Made by a program: the position numbers and the translations under genes. The notes below the pieces were generated by a model that saw nothing but the letters and a program-made list of their open reading frames with translations, was not told the origin of the DNA and did not search any database. A stretch of DNA of 64,000 bases. It comes from Mesorhizobium sp. NZP2298. GTDB lineage: Bacteria > Pseudomonadota > Alphaproteobacteria > Rhizobiales > Rhizobiaceae. Below are positions 8,508 to 16,391 of the stretch, one piece after another (the first letter of the stretch is position 1; each line of letters begins with the position of its first letter). The stretch lies in NCBI RefSeq assembly GCF_013170825.1, contig NZ_CP033365.1, positions 3,236,001 through 3,300,000 of the forward strand, written 5' to 3'.

Positions 8508-9950
8508 CTACCGCATCACCCCGCCCAGCCGCATCGTCGCTCCCATCAACTCCTCATCCGAAAACCCGGAAAACCCCAGCACCAGCCCGTGCTTCGGCGC
8601 CCCGTCGATGAACATCGCGGACAGCGCCCGCGCGCCGACGCCCACCGCTTTTGCGGCTTCGACGATCGCGGTGTCCGGGCCTGAGCCCTGCAGCGTCGCC
8701 ATCAGATGCAGTCCCTGTTCGGGCACGGACACCTCGAGCGTATCGCCGCAATGCGACTCTAGCCCCGCGACCAGCACGTCGCGCGCGGCTTGCACCCGGC
8801 GGCGCACGCGCCTGAGATGCGCGGCGAAGTGGCCTTCGTTCAACAGGTCGGTCAGCGCGCCTTCGGCCAGTGTCGAAGGGTAGCGGTCGGAGCGCGCCCT
8901 GACCGCCATCACGGCATCGAGCAGCGGCTCCGGCACCACGACATAGCCGATGCGCAGGCCGGGGAAGAGCACTTTGGAGAAGGTGCCGAGATAGGCGACG
9001 CGGTTCGCGCCATCCATGCCTTGCAGCGAGGTCAGCGGCGGGCCGGCATAGCGGAACTCGCTGTCGTAATCGTCCTCGATGATCCAGGCATCGTTGCGCC
9101 GCGCCCAGTCGAGCAGGGCAAGGCGGCGCTGCATCGTCATCGTCACGCCGAGCGGATATTGGTGCGAGGGCGTGACATAGGCCGCGCGCGCCTTTGGACA
9201 GAGGCTTTCGCCGATCCCGGGATCGAGCCCTTCGCTGTCCACCGGCACGGCGACAATCCTGGCGCCGCTGCCGGCCAGCACGGCGTGCGCCATGGGATAG
9301 CAGGGATTTTCCAGCCAGACGGCGTCCCCGGGGCGAAGTGCCGCGCGCGCCAGGAGGTCGAGCCCCTGTTGCGTGCCCGAGGTCAGCACGATCTGGCCGG
9401 CGTCGCAGCGCACGCCGCGCGCGGTCCTCAGATAGGTTGATATCGCGGTGCGCAGCGCGATGCCGCCACGCGGATCGCCATAGCGGAAATGTTCGGGGGC
9501 GGGGCGGGCGAGGTGGCGCGACAGCAGGATGCGGAACAGGTTGAGCGTGCGCGGGTTGGACACCGCGACGCCAAGGCCGCAAGGCAACGACGTGGCGGCA
9601 TCGATCTCGGGCGGACGGGGCTTTGACAGTGTTGTCGGCAGATACGGTACATCGCGCGCGACGAAAGTGCCGGCGCCGACCTTGGCGACGGCGAAACCTT
9701 CCGAGATCAGCATTTCGAAACAGGCGACCGCCGCCGAGCGCGACAGGCCGAAGCGCCGGGCGAGGTCGCGGGTGGTCGGCAGCTTGGCGCCGGCGGCCAG
9801 CGCGCCGGTCTCGATCAGCCGCCTGAGCGCCGCGTAAAGCTCGCGGCTGCGCGGGCCGTCGCCGGGCAGAACCGGGATCAGCGCCGACCAATCCGGCGGA
9901 TTGGTCTGAATTTTATTGCCTTGATTGGTTCTTTTATCGACCAATGTCAT
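8508..9950 (-). CDS. MocR-type GntR/aminotransferase regulator (PdxR-like)
   Basis: 480 residues, the usual MocR length. Residues about 35-100 are a GntR winged HTH (LPTTRDLARRFGLSRSAAV). The rest is a class I aminotransferase-like domain that binds PLP; GTFSKVLFPGLRIGYVV holds the PLP lysine and IIEDDYDSEFRY the aspartate. Such proteins sense PLP or amino compounds and control a neighbouring gene, here the divergent FMN-oxidase-like gene at 9980. If translation starts at 9950, the four ATTGGT boxes lie inside its first codons, so the true start may be further in. Confidence 0.88.
   Translation of the reverse strand: MTLVDKRTNQGNKIQTNPPDWSALIPVLPGDGPRSRELYAALRRLIETGALAAGAKLPTTRDLARRFGLSRSAAVACFEMLISEGFAVAKVGAGTFVARDVPYLPTTLSKPRPPEIDAATSLPCGLGVAVSNPRTLNLFRILLSRHLARPAPEHFRYGDPRGGIALRTAISTYLRTARGVRCDAGQIVLTSGTQQGLDLLARAALRPGDAVWLENPCYPMAHAVLAGSGARIVAVPVDSEGLDPGIGESLCPKARAAYVTPSHQYPLGVTMTMQRRLALLDWARRNDAWIIEDDYDSEFRYAGPPLTSLQGMDGANRVAYLGTFSKVLFPGLRIGYVVVPEPLLDAVMAVRARSDRYPSTLAEGALTDLLNEGHFAAHLRRVRRRVQAARDVLVAGLESHCGDTLEVSVPEQGLHLMATLQGSGPDTAIVEAAKAVGVGARALSAMFIDGAPKHGLVLGFSGFSDEELMGATMRLGGVMR
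9887..9945. promoter_or_regulatory. four ATTGGT boxes between/inside divergent MocR pair
   Basis: Four exact copies of ATTGGT or its complement ACCAAT lie in 59 bp: ACCAAT at 9887-9892, ATTGGT at 9900-9905, ATTGGT at 9924-9929 and ACCAAT at 9940-9945. They form two inverted pairs, with gaps of 7 and 18 bp. MocR proteins are known to bind paired short repeats in the divergent promoter, so this is the likely operator. Binding is inferred. Confidence 0.6.
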
Positions 9951-9979
9951 GGCGCATGGTTGGCAGACAAGAAGTGAGG

Positions 9980-10711
9980 ATGCAAGCCGTGAACGATGTC
10001 GCCGCCAGCTTTCCGACCACCAGCCGCAACCGGGTCAAGCGCCTGCACGAGCGCGGCAGCTACGACCATGCGGCCGTTTTCGCGGTGCTGGATGCGGGGC
10101 TGCTCTGCCACGTCGCCTATACGTTCGACGGCCAGCCCTATTGCACGCCGACCATTCACTGGCGCGAGGGCGACATGCTCTACTGGCACGGCTCTTCCGC
10201 CAGCCGCATGCTGCGCCAGTTGCGCGGTGGCACGCCGGCCTGTCTCACCGTGTCGCATCTCGACGGGCTGGTGCTGGCGCGCACCGGCTTCAACCATTCC
10301 GCCAACTACCGCTCGGCGATGTGCTTCGGCACGGCACGGATCGTCGACGAGCCGGAGGAGAAGATGAAGGCGCTGGCCGGCGTCGTCGACCGCTTCTACC
10401 CCGGCCGCAGCGAAACCTTGCGACCGATCTCGGCGCAGGAGGCCAAGGCGACGACGGTGATCGGCATGCGCATCGAGGAAGCGTCGGCGAAAGTGCGCGC
10501 CAAGGGTGTCGGCGATGACGAGGAGGATTACGGCCATCCCGTCTGGGCGGGCGTCATCCCGGTGCGGATGGTGATCGGTGCGGACGAGCCGTGCCCGAGG
10601 ATCCTGCCTGGTATCGAGCGGCCAAAGAATCTGGCTGGTTATGCCGAGGGCGAGAGGCTGGACCGGGCGCTGACGCAGGCGCAGAGGGTGTATGAGGGTG
10701 GGCGTAACTAG
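9980..10711 (+). CDS. pyridoxamine 5'-phosphate oxidase-like FMN-binding protein
   Basis: 243 residues from the ATG at 9980, preceded by AAGTGAGG; an earlier in-frame ATG at 9944 would overlap the MocR operator boxes. The split-barrel FMN-binding fold is suggested by RGSYDHAAVFAVLDAGLLC, then HVAYTFDGQPYCTPTIHWREG and YWHGSSASRML, the pattern of the flavin-nucleotide-binding (NimA-like) branch of the PNPOx superfamily. Divergent from a MocR regulator, the standard arrangement for such enzymes. Its substrate is unknown; a role in vitamin B6 chemistry is an inference from the partner. Confidence 0.82.
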   Translation: MQAVNDVAASFPTTSRNRVKRLHERGSYDHAAVFAVLDAGLLCHVAYTFDGQPYCTPTIHWREGDMLYWHGSSASRMLRQLRGGTPACLTVSHLDGLVLARTGFNHSANYRSAMCFGTARIVDEPEEKMKALAGVVDRFYPGRSETLRPISAQEAKATTVIGMRIEEASAKVRAKGVGDDEEDYGHPVWAGVIPVRMVIGADEPCPRILPGIERPKNLAGYAEGERLDRALTQAQRVYEGGRN

Positions 10712-10750
10712 CGCCTTGCCGCCAACCATCGCCTCGCGCTATCCCGGCGC

Positions 10751-11203
10751 ATGATTACCTTCCACAAGGCGCAAGCCTCCGATCTTCCCGCCATCGTCGC
10801 CATGCTGGCCGACGATCCGCTGGGCGCTGCCCGTGAGGATGCCTCGTTGCCGCTGGCGCAAGGCTATCTCGACGCCTTCAACGCCATCGACGCCGATCCG
10901 AACCAGTTGCTGGCGGTGGCCGTGGATGGCGCGGAGGTGATCGGCACGCTGCAGATCACCTTCCTTGCCGGGCTGTCGCGCAAGGGCGCCTGGCGCGGGC
11001 AGATCGAGGCGGTGCGTGTCGCAGGCCATCGCCGCTCGGGTGGCGTCGGCCGGCTGATGTTCGAATGGGCGATCGATCAATGCCGCGCGCGGGGCTGCAG
11101 CCTTGTGCAACTGACCACCGACAAGGGGCGGGCGGACGCGCACCGCTTCTATGAGGGCCTCGGCTTCACAGGCAGCCATATTGGCTACAAGAAGAGCCTT
11201 TAG
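10751..11203 (+). CDS. GNAT-family N-acetyltransferase
   Basis: 150 residues, single GNAT domain. The acetyl-CoA binding region is visible as IEAVRVAGHRRSGGVGRLM (motif A, R/Q-x-x-G-x-G/A form), followed by AHRFYEGLGFTGSHIGYKK (motif B, typical of the RimI/PhnO-like branch). It follows the FMN-protein gene by 39 bp on the same strand and may be co-transcribed. Acceptor substrate unknown. Confidence 0.87.
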   Translation: MITFHKAQASDLPAIVAMLADDPLGAAREDASLPLAQGYLDAFNAIDADPNQLLAVAVDGAEVIGTLQITFLAGLSRKGAWRGQIEAVRVAGHRRSGGVGRLMFEWAIDQCRARGCSLVQLTTDKGRADAHRFYEGLGFTGSHIGYKKSL

Positions 11204-11249
11204 GGCAATTCCGTTTCCGCCCGTGCGGTGACTGGCGTATACCGCAAGG

Positions 11250-11312
11250 TTGTCAGGCACTATTCAAATCGCCTGACAAAGCGGATATAGGTCAGCCAAG
11301 TTGACCTATATC
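11250..11312. promoter_or_regulatory. two tandem inverted repeats upstream of aminotransferase
   Basis: TTGTCAGGC (11250-11258) is repeated inverted as GCCTGACAA (11271-11279), a 9-bp arm with a 12-nt gap. Next, GATATAGGTCA (11284-11294) is repeated inverted as TGACCTATATC (11302-11312), an 11-bp perfect arm with a 7-nt gap. There is no T-run, so a terminator is unlikely. The second repeat ends 23 bp before the start codon and looks like an operator. Confidence 0.6.
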
Positions 11313-11335
11313 GGAAACGTCTGGGGAGGCGTGAC

Positions 11336-12544
11336 TTGACCCTTATGAACCTCTTGGCTTCTCGCTCGTCGCGCATGAAAGCCTCCGAAATCCGCGAACT
11401 GCTGAAGCTGCTCGACCAGCCTGATATCATCTCGTTCGCCGGTGGCATTCCCGATCCGTCGCTGTTTCCGGCCGACGCCATCCGCGATGCCTATGCCGAG
11501 GTGCTGGGGGGCGCGGAGGCGGGCGCTGCGCTGCAATACCAGGTCTCGGAAGGCTATCTGCCGCTGCGGCGCTGGATCGCCGGGCAGATGGGCAAGCTGG
11601 GCGTCGCCTGCGACGAGGCCAACATCTTCATCACCTCCGGCTCGCAGCAGGCGCTGGACTATCTCGGCAAGCTGTTCCTGTCGCCGGGCGATACCGCGCT
11701 GGTGACATGGCCGACCTATCTCGGCGCGCTGCAGGCCTTCAACGCCTATGAGCCGCGCTATGACCGGCTGCGGCCCGAAGGCGGCAACATGACGCCGGAT
11801 GCCTATCGCGCGGCGGCGGCGGCAAATGGCGGCAAGGTCAAATTCGCCTATCTGGTTCCCGATTTCGCCAACCCGACCGGCAACACGCTGGACCGGCAGC
11901 AGCGCGAGGCGGTGCTCGACCTTGCCGGCGAACTCGACATCGCCATCATCGAGGACGCCGCCTATCGCGCGCTGCGCTATGACGGCGAGGGCGTGCCGCC
12001 GATCCTGGCCCTTGACTGCGCGCGGTCCGGCGGCATCGACAAGGCGCGCACGCTCTATTGCGGTTCGTTCTCGAAAATCCTGTCGCCTGGCATGCGCGTC
12101 GGCTGGGTGTGCGCGCCGCGCCATGTGGTCGAGAAGCTGGTGCTGATGAAGCAGGCCTCCGACCTGCACAGCCCGTCGATCAACCAGTTCGTCATGCACC
12201 GCGTCGCCGAGGCCGTGTTCGACGGCCAGGTTGAAAAACTCATCGGCGCCTATCGCGAGCGCCGCGACGGCCTGCTGGGCGCACTGGAAGCCAATATGCC
12301 CAAGGGCGTGACCTGGAGTCGTCCGGAAGGCGGCATGTTCGTCTGGGTGACGCTGCCGGAGGGGGGCGATGCAACCGAACTGCTGGCGCGGTCGGTCAAG
12401 GAGGCCCGCGTCGCCTTCGTGCCCGGCAATGCCTTTTATGCCGACGGCACCGGACGCAACACGCTGCGGCTGTCCTTCACGCTCGCCGACCGCCGTGCGG
12501 TGACCGAGGGCATTCCAAGGCTGGCGGCGCTGCTGAAGGGGTAG
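11336..12544 (+). CDS. PLP-dependent aminotransferase (2-aminoadipate / LysN-like)
   Basis: 402 residues, fold-type I class I/II aminotransferase. ISFAGGIPDPSLFP and LQYQVSEGYLPLRRWI at the N-terminus, NPTGNTLDR in the middle, IIEDAAYRALRY, and GSFSKILSPGMRVGWV with the PLP lysine are all typical of the MocR-related LysN/KatII branch that uses 2-aminoadipate or aromatic amino acids. The TTG at 11336 is 6 nt after GGGGAGG and fits better than the ATG at 11345. Regulated probably through the inverted repeats just upstream. Confidence 0.87.
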   Translation: MTLMNLLASRSSRMKASEIRELLKLLDQPDIISFAGGIPDPSLFPADAIRDAYAEVLGGAEAGAALQYQVSEGYLPLRRWIAGQMGKLGVACDEANIFITSGSQQALDYLGKLFLSPGDTALVTWPTYLGALQAFNAYEPRYDRLRPEGGNMTPDAYRAAAAANGGKVKFAYLVPDFANPTGNTLDRQQREAVLDLAGELDIAIIEDAAYRALRYDGEGVPPILALDCARSGGIDKARTLYCGSFSKILSPGMRVGWVCAPRHVVEKLVLMKQASDLHSPSINQFVMHRVAEAVFDGQVEKLIGAYRERRDGLLGALEANMPKGVTWSRPEGGMFVWVTLPEGGDATELLARSVKEARVAFVPGNAFYADGTGRNTLRLSFTLADRRAVTEGIPRLAALLKG

Positions 12545-12594
12545 GCTTGGTTGAGCTTCGCCGCCGAAATGACGATCCGGCAGCGAAGCTTCTG

Positions 12595-12722
12595 GAGCAG
12601 TTCACCGGTTCACGGAAACGGCGAACCGCCTTAACTCTTTGTTTTGACGCAATTCCCCGGGGAAAGCGCTACGCGCTTTTCCCGAAAGAACCGTTTCACA
12701 CTTTTCCTGGAATTGGTCGAAG
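12595..12722. repeat. intergenic repeat of the GAGCAGTTCACCG / TTTTCCTGGAATTG type
   Basis: This gene-free stretch has the elements GAGCAGTTCACCG, CACGGAAACGGCGAACCG, TTTTGACGCAATTCC and CACTTTTCCTGGAATTG. Related pieces recur near 16100-16195, 39830-39885, 41375-41400 and 43755-43798. A palindrome (GGGAAAGCGC...GCGCTTTTCCC) lies inside. It looks like a dispersed noncoding repeat, often mosaic, at gene ends. Confidence 0.5.
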
Positions 12723-13325
12723 TCAGACGCGGTTCACGTCACGAGCTCCGTCGCGTCCGATTTCGTTCGAGCGGTAATTCTCCGCATCGGCGTCAAAGCC
12801 GGTCCAACCGTCGGCCTGGTATTCACCGCGCCGCTCTTCCAGGTTCACGGACTTGGCCTGCCCGAGAATCCTTTCAGCCTCGGGCACCAACTGGTCATCA
12901 ACCTTGGCCGTGACCAATGTGCCCCCACGGCGCACGCCCTCCGCGTAAACGTGTGCATCGGCTTCAGGCACGCCGGAGTCGGTCAGCGCGCCGACGATGC
13001 CACCCGCGGCGCCACCAACCACGGCACCTCCCACTGCGCCGACCGCGGTGGCCGCCAACCATCCAGCCGCCACCACCGGGCCGACGCCCGGAATGGCCAT
13101 GAGGCCAAGTCCAGCCAGCAGCCCGCCGGCTCCGCCGATCGCAGCTCCCAGTCCAGCACCGCCCGCGGCATCATCCGCGGCCTTGGAGCCGTCATTTTCG
13201 TGCCGGTTGTCCGCGTTCTTGGCGACGATGCTGATGTCGGAATGCGGAATGCCCGTGGCTTCCAGTTCGCCAACGGCATCGGAAGCGTCGTCATAATTGT
13301 CGAATAGTCCGGTTACGGTTTTCAT
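12723..13325 (-). CDS. general stress protein 17M-like domain protein
   Basis: 200 residues. The N-terminus (KTVTGLFDNYDDASDAV, then ELEATGIPHSDISIVAK) matches the GSP17M/YflT N-terminal domain. A long glycine/alanine-rich hydrophobic segment (about residues 55-115, GAAIGGAGGLLAGLGLMAIP) follows, which may span the membrane, then VYAEGVRRGGTLVTAKV. The start at 13325 follows CAGGAGATC, a good ribosome site. It begins 26 bp after the DUF4142 gene stop on the same strand, so the two are probably one operon with a stress promoter upstream of 14100. Confidence 0.8.
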   Translation of the reverse strand: MKTVTGLFDNYDDASDAVGELEATGIPHSDISIVAKNADNRHENDGSKAADDAAGGAGLGAAIGGAGGLLAGLGLMAIPGVGPVVAAGWLAATAVGAVGGAVVGGAAGGIVGALTDSGVPEADAHVYAEGVRRGGTLVTAKVDDQLVPEAERILGQAKSVNLEERRGEYQADGWTGFDADAENYRSNEIGRDGARDVNRV

Positions 13326-13350
13326 GTTCTTGATCTCCTGGATTTCGGAT

Positions 13351-14100
13351 TCAGTTGGTGCCGGCAACGACGTTGCCCTTGTAGTCCAGCGCGATGGCGG
13401 TGTTCTTGCCGTCCTTGCTCGCCTGTCCACGCCAGATGCCCTGGTCGTCCTTGGTCAGCTTCGAAACATCCGAGAAACCGGCATCCTGGATCCGGCCCTT
13501 TGCCTGATCTTCGGTGAAGCTGTTCGCGCCGGAAAGCGGAGGGGTCTGCTCAGGCTTGTCGCCCACCGTGACCTTGGGCGTCTGCGAAGTTGACGACTGG
13601 GTGCCCTGGGTCGCCGCGATCTTTTCGATCATCTCCTGGTGCATCTTGAGTGTCGGCAGAGTCTGCCCGGCGAACGTCTTCAGCTCGGCGTTGTCGCCGT
13701 CCTTGGCGTAGCTCTCGAACAGCTTCACGGCATCGGTGTGCGCGTCGCGCTGCATCTGGACGTAGGGGCCGTCGATCGGATCCTTGCCGTTCTGCAGGGT
13801 GTCGACATCACTCTTGTGCTTGGCGTCCAGTTCCTTGGGAACCGTCAGCTTCTGCTCGCCGGCGATCGTCTCCAGCTTGGCATTGGCCGCGCCGTGATCG
13901 CCGATCATCTTATGCGCAAAATCCTTGACGCTCTGATCCTGCGATCTGGTTTCGGCGATCTTGCTCGAATCCACTTCGAACATTGCACCGTTCGCTGCCT
14001 TGTCGACAAAGTCTTGCGCGCTGTCGGCAGCAAAGGCTGGCAGCGCGAAAGCCATAGTTGTGGCTGTGGCCAGTGAGGCCATAAGAAGGCGAGTTTTCAT
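13351..14100 (-). CDS. DUF4142 secreted protein with C-terminal PepSY-like domain
   Basis: 249 residues. Signal peptide MKTRLLMASLATATTM with cleavage near AFA-ADS. Residues about 25-160 match the DUF4142 four-helix (ferritin-like) domain: QDFVDKAANGAMFEVD, MIGDHGAANAKLETIA, MQRDAHTDAVKLFESY, LPTLKMHQEM. A C-terminal PepSY-like part (AKGRIQDAGFSDVSKL, GIWRGQASKDGK) is joined by a Ser/Thr-rich linker. Periplasmic; family members are common in stress regulons. An EcfG-type promoter lies at 14141-14165. Confidence 0.82.
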   Translation of the reverse strand: MKTRLLMASLATATTMAFALPAFAADSAQDFVDKAANGAMFEVDSSKIAETRSQDQSVKDFAHKMIGDHGAANAKLETIAGEQKLTVPKELDAKHKSDVDTLQNGKDPIDGPYVQMQRDAHTDAVKLFESYAKDGDNAELKTFAGQTLPTLKMHQEMIEKIAATQGTQSSTSQTPKVTVGDKPEQTPPLSGANSFTEDQAKGRIQDAGFSDVSKLTKDDQGIWRGQASKDGKNTAIALDYKGNVVAGTN

Positions 14101-14140
14101 GGGGAAGGTCCTTGTTGATGCACTGATGTGCCGAGGACTT

Positions 14141-14165
14141 AATCTGCGCCCGAGAGCTTTGTTCC
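14141..14165 (-). promoter_or_regulatory. EcfG-type stress promoter for DUF4142 operon
   Basis: On the minus strand GGAAC (14165-14161), a 16-nt spacer, then GATT (14144-14141). This fits GGAAC-N18-TT described for rhizobial RpoE2/EcfG, though the -10 is GATT, not CGTT. The start codon is 41 nt downstream of the -10 box. Confidence 0.5.
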
Positions 14166-14311
14166 CAGGGATAAGCAATAAAGCGATGTCGCCAATGGCA
14201 ACAAAGTCATCTCCCTACCTTTGCGACCAGCGAAGGAACTGAAGCGGGGTGGGCTACGCGGAAAACCACGTATCGGCGCTCGGCAGGCTTGTGGACCTGG
14301 CCACCAGCCCG

Positions 14312-14572
14312 TTACGCCGGAACGCCGACCAAGAGCTTGATCTTCGAAAGCCTGGCGCGAGCCAGCTTGCGGATCGATTTTTCGAACCCTTCCTTGCCGC
14401 TTTCAATGACGAAGACCAATGTCTTGAGGTCCAGCATGAACTCGTCCACCGCCGCTGTCATCTCTTGCGACCTGCCCTTGAAGCGGCGCAGCAAAGCGGT
14501 CGCTTCTTCGATGCTGTCGCCGCCGGCGCTATCGACGAGTGCTTCGAGCCTCTGAAAACTGTCCAATTCCAT
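14312..14572 (-). CDS. small helical hypothetical protein
   Basis: 86 residues, predicted helical: MELDSFQRLEALVDS, SIEEATALLRRFKGR, then FEKSIRKLARARLSKI with a basic C-terminus. The ATG at 14572 has AGGAAGG 3 nt upstream; a longer frame to 14770 would overlap the small RNA locus and is rejected. An EcfG-type promoter lies 22 bp upstream, which suggests a stress-induced gene. No family recognised. Confidence 0.65.
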   Translation of the reverse strand: MELDSFQRLEALVDSAGGDSIEEATALLRRFKGRSQEMTAAVDEFMLDLKTLVFVIESGKEGFEKSIRKLARARLSKIKLLVGVPA

Positions 14573-14593
14573 TCCTTCCTGACCGCGCCACAA

Positions 14594-14618
14594 AACCCGG
14601 TCAGCAGTGGAAGGTTCC
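14594..14618 (-). promoter_or_regulatory. EcfG-type stress promoter for gene at 14572
   Basis: Minus strand: GGAAC (14618-14614), 16-nt spacer, GGTT (14597-14594). It matches the GGAAC-N16-nGTT pattern of general-stress promoters and is followed by a ribosome site and ATG within 25 nt. Confidence 0.6.
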
Positions 14619-14704
14619 AACTCGGAGCGGTCCCGTGAAAATAAATCGCTTCCGCGTTTGAATCGCCGGGGTCCAACCTCTGTCGGCATTCTTTTGGTTT
14701 TGTT

Positions 14705-14729
14705 GGAACCTCTGTGCTCATTAAAGGTT
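14705..14729 (+). promoter_or_regulatory. EcfG-type stress promoter for candidate sRNA
   Basis: GGAAC (14705-14709), 16-nt spacer, GGTT (14726-14729). Same form as the promoter of the neighbouring gene at 14594 but on the opposite strand. A three-hairpin transcript ending in a terminator follows directly. Confidence 0.55.
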
Positions 14730-14734
14730 GTCAC

Positions 14735-14820
14735 TGCGTCTGATCCCCCGTCAGACATCTGAAAGCTCATATCAGCTTTCCAAAGGCCCGCTGGATCCCC
14801 CTCCTGGCGGGCTTTTTTGT
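14735..14820 (+). ncRNA. candidate stress-induced small RNA with C-rich loops
   Basis: Three stem-loops in 85 nt: GTCTGA/TCAGAC with loop TCCCCCG (14738-14756); GAAAGCT/AGCTTTC with a 6-nt loop (14761-14780); and a Rho-independent terminator GCCCGC/GCGGGC (14786-14812) with six Ts. The terminator loop holds CCCCCTCC, complementary to Shine-Dalgarno sequences, and the first loop is CCCCC; C-rich loops of this kind are known in alphaproteobacterial trans-acting sRNAs. No open reading frame ends here on the plus strand that would need this terminator. The 5' end is inferred from the EcfG-type promoter. Confidence 0.6.
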
Positions 14821-14833
14821 TTGAGGCTCGGCC

Positions 14834-15138
14834 AAGGGCTGGCCACCCAGTGGCGCGCCGACCGGTGCGGCGGGCTTAGGGCCGTTATGCGTGTCCTTGA
14901 TACGGGCTCGGCCACCGCGAGTGTACGCAGGTCGCGCGGCGGAGATGATTCTCGCGCTCCTGTATATTTTCGATTGTTTTGAATTTTCGAACGCCGGCTC
15001 GACGAATATCGACTGAATTCTTGACCGGGACGGCAATGAAATTGTCGTGCAAGGCACAAATATCGCCAACTCTGGACAAGACGCAAGCAAGTTTCATACG
15101 GTGCATTTCCTGGAAGGTGCGGGAAGGGCCGGTTACTT
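14834..15138. other. intergenic, no gene seen
   Basis: About 300 bp between the sRNA terminator and the AraC-type gene. It becomes AT-richer towards 14950-15010. I see no convincing coding frame, repeat or promoter match. Confidence 0.4.
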
Positions 15139-16098
15139 TTGAAAAAGAACGTCTTCTCGTCGATCGATCTGCCGTCGCATCTCGATGATCAAGCACGGTT
15201 CGCGCTCTGGCAGGATATCCATGTCGCCGAGATCTGGTCGGTCGAATATGCCATCTCGGCCAACCGGCCGTTCGCCGCGGCCATCGAGGCGACGGCGGTC
15301 GGGCCGTTGGTGCTGGGGCAGATGGCCGGAACGATCCAGCATGCCAGCCGCAAGGCCCGCAACATCGCCGATGACGGCCGCGACGGCTATCTCCTCCTGA
15401 TAAACAACGGCGACACAAGGCTGAGCGGCATCCAGGCCGGCCGCGACTACAGCGTCGGCAAAAACGAGGCCGCGCTGGTCTCTGCCTCCGAAGCGCTGGA
15501 AATGAGCGGCGGCGACAGCAATGTGTGGGCCAACATCGTCGTCCCGCGCGAGATCCTGGAGAATGCCTTTGCCCGTGTCGAGGACCGGCTGGCACTGACT
15601 GTCGCGGCCGACAATGAGGCGCTCGGCATGCTCAGGCGGTATTGCAGCTTCCTGGAGGCGGGCCCGGCCCTGGTCTCGCCCAACCTTGTTACCCATGCCA
15701 CCGAAACCATCGTCGACCTGATCGGCCTGGTGACCGGCGCCAAGGGCGATCCCGCCGAACTCGCCGGCATGCGCGGCCTGCGCGCGGCGAGGCTGCAGGC
15801 CATACTGGACAAGATCCGCGACAATTTCGCCGATCCCGCCATTTCGGCCCAGCAGGTCGCCCAGCAGTTGCGGCTTTCCGTGCGCTATGTCCACGACCTC
15901 CTGCAGGAGACCGGGGCGAGCTTCGCCGAGCGCATTCTCGAATTGCGCCTGCAGAGGGCCCACCGCATGCTTGGCGACAGGCGCAACGACCGCATGCGCA
16001 TCAGCGAGATCGCGCTGCTGAGCGGTTTTTCCGACGTCTCCTATTTCAACCGCTGCTTCCGCCGCCGCTTCGGCTCGACGCCGAGCGGCGCCAGATAG
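15139..16098 (+). CDS. AraC-family transcriptional regulator
   Basis: 319 residues. The N-terminal 200 residues resemble the AraC_binding_2 sensory domain (FALWQDIHVAEIWSVEY...). The C-terminus is a double HTH: ISAQQVAQQLRLSVRYVHDL and RISEIALLSGFSDVSYFNRC, then FRRRFGSTPSG. The start is a TTG at 15139, 11 nt after GGAAGGG; there is no nearby ATG. It precedes an outer-membrane protein gene by 293 bp, but a regulatory link is only suggested by position. Confidence 0.85.
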   Translation: MKKNVFSSIDLPSHLDDQARFALWQDIHVAEIWSVEYAISANRPFAAAIEATAVGPLVLGQMAGTIQHASRKARNIADDGRDGYLLLINNGDTRLSGIQAGRDYSVGKNEAALVSASEALEMSGGDSNVWANIVVPREILENAFARVEDRLALTVAADNEALGMLRRYCSFLEAGPALVSPNLVTHATETIVDLIGLVTGAKGDPAELAGMRGLRAARLQAILDKIRDNFADPAISAQQVAQQLRLSVRYVHDLLQETGASFAERILELRLQRAHRMLGDRRNDRMRISEIALLSGFSDVSYFNRCFRRRFGSTPSGAR

Positions 16099-16391
16099 GG
16101 CAACTCCAGGAAGAGCATGAAACGGCTTTCCCTTGGGAATAGCGCCAAAACAGGGAGTTGGGGCGGTTCGCCGTCGTCGTGAGACGGTGAACCGCTCTAC
16201 CGCATCGGCGATCCGGTTTCATCCGGCCGGTGCGGAACGGCCACACGGGGCGGGAAAGCAGCACGGCGCGTTCGAAGACAAGTCCGGTGCGGTCCAGACC
16301 AAGACGCGGGACAGCGAATAATGCAAGACCGCGATGTATCGCCGCGAAGCACTTCCGCCGTGGCGTGCATCTCGGGGACCGCGGACAAGCA

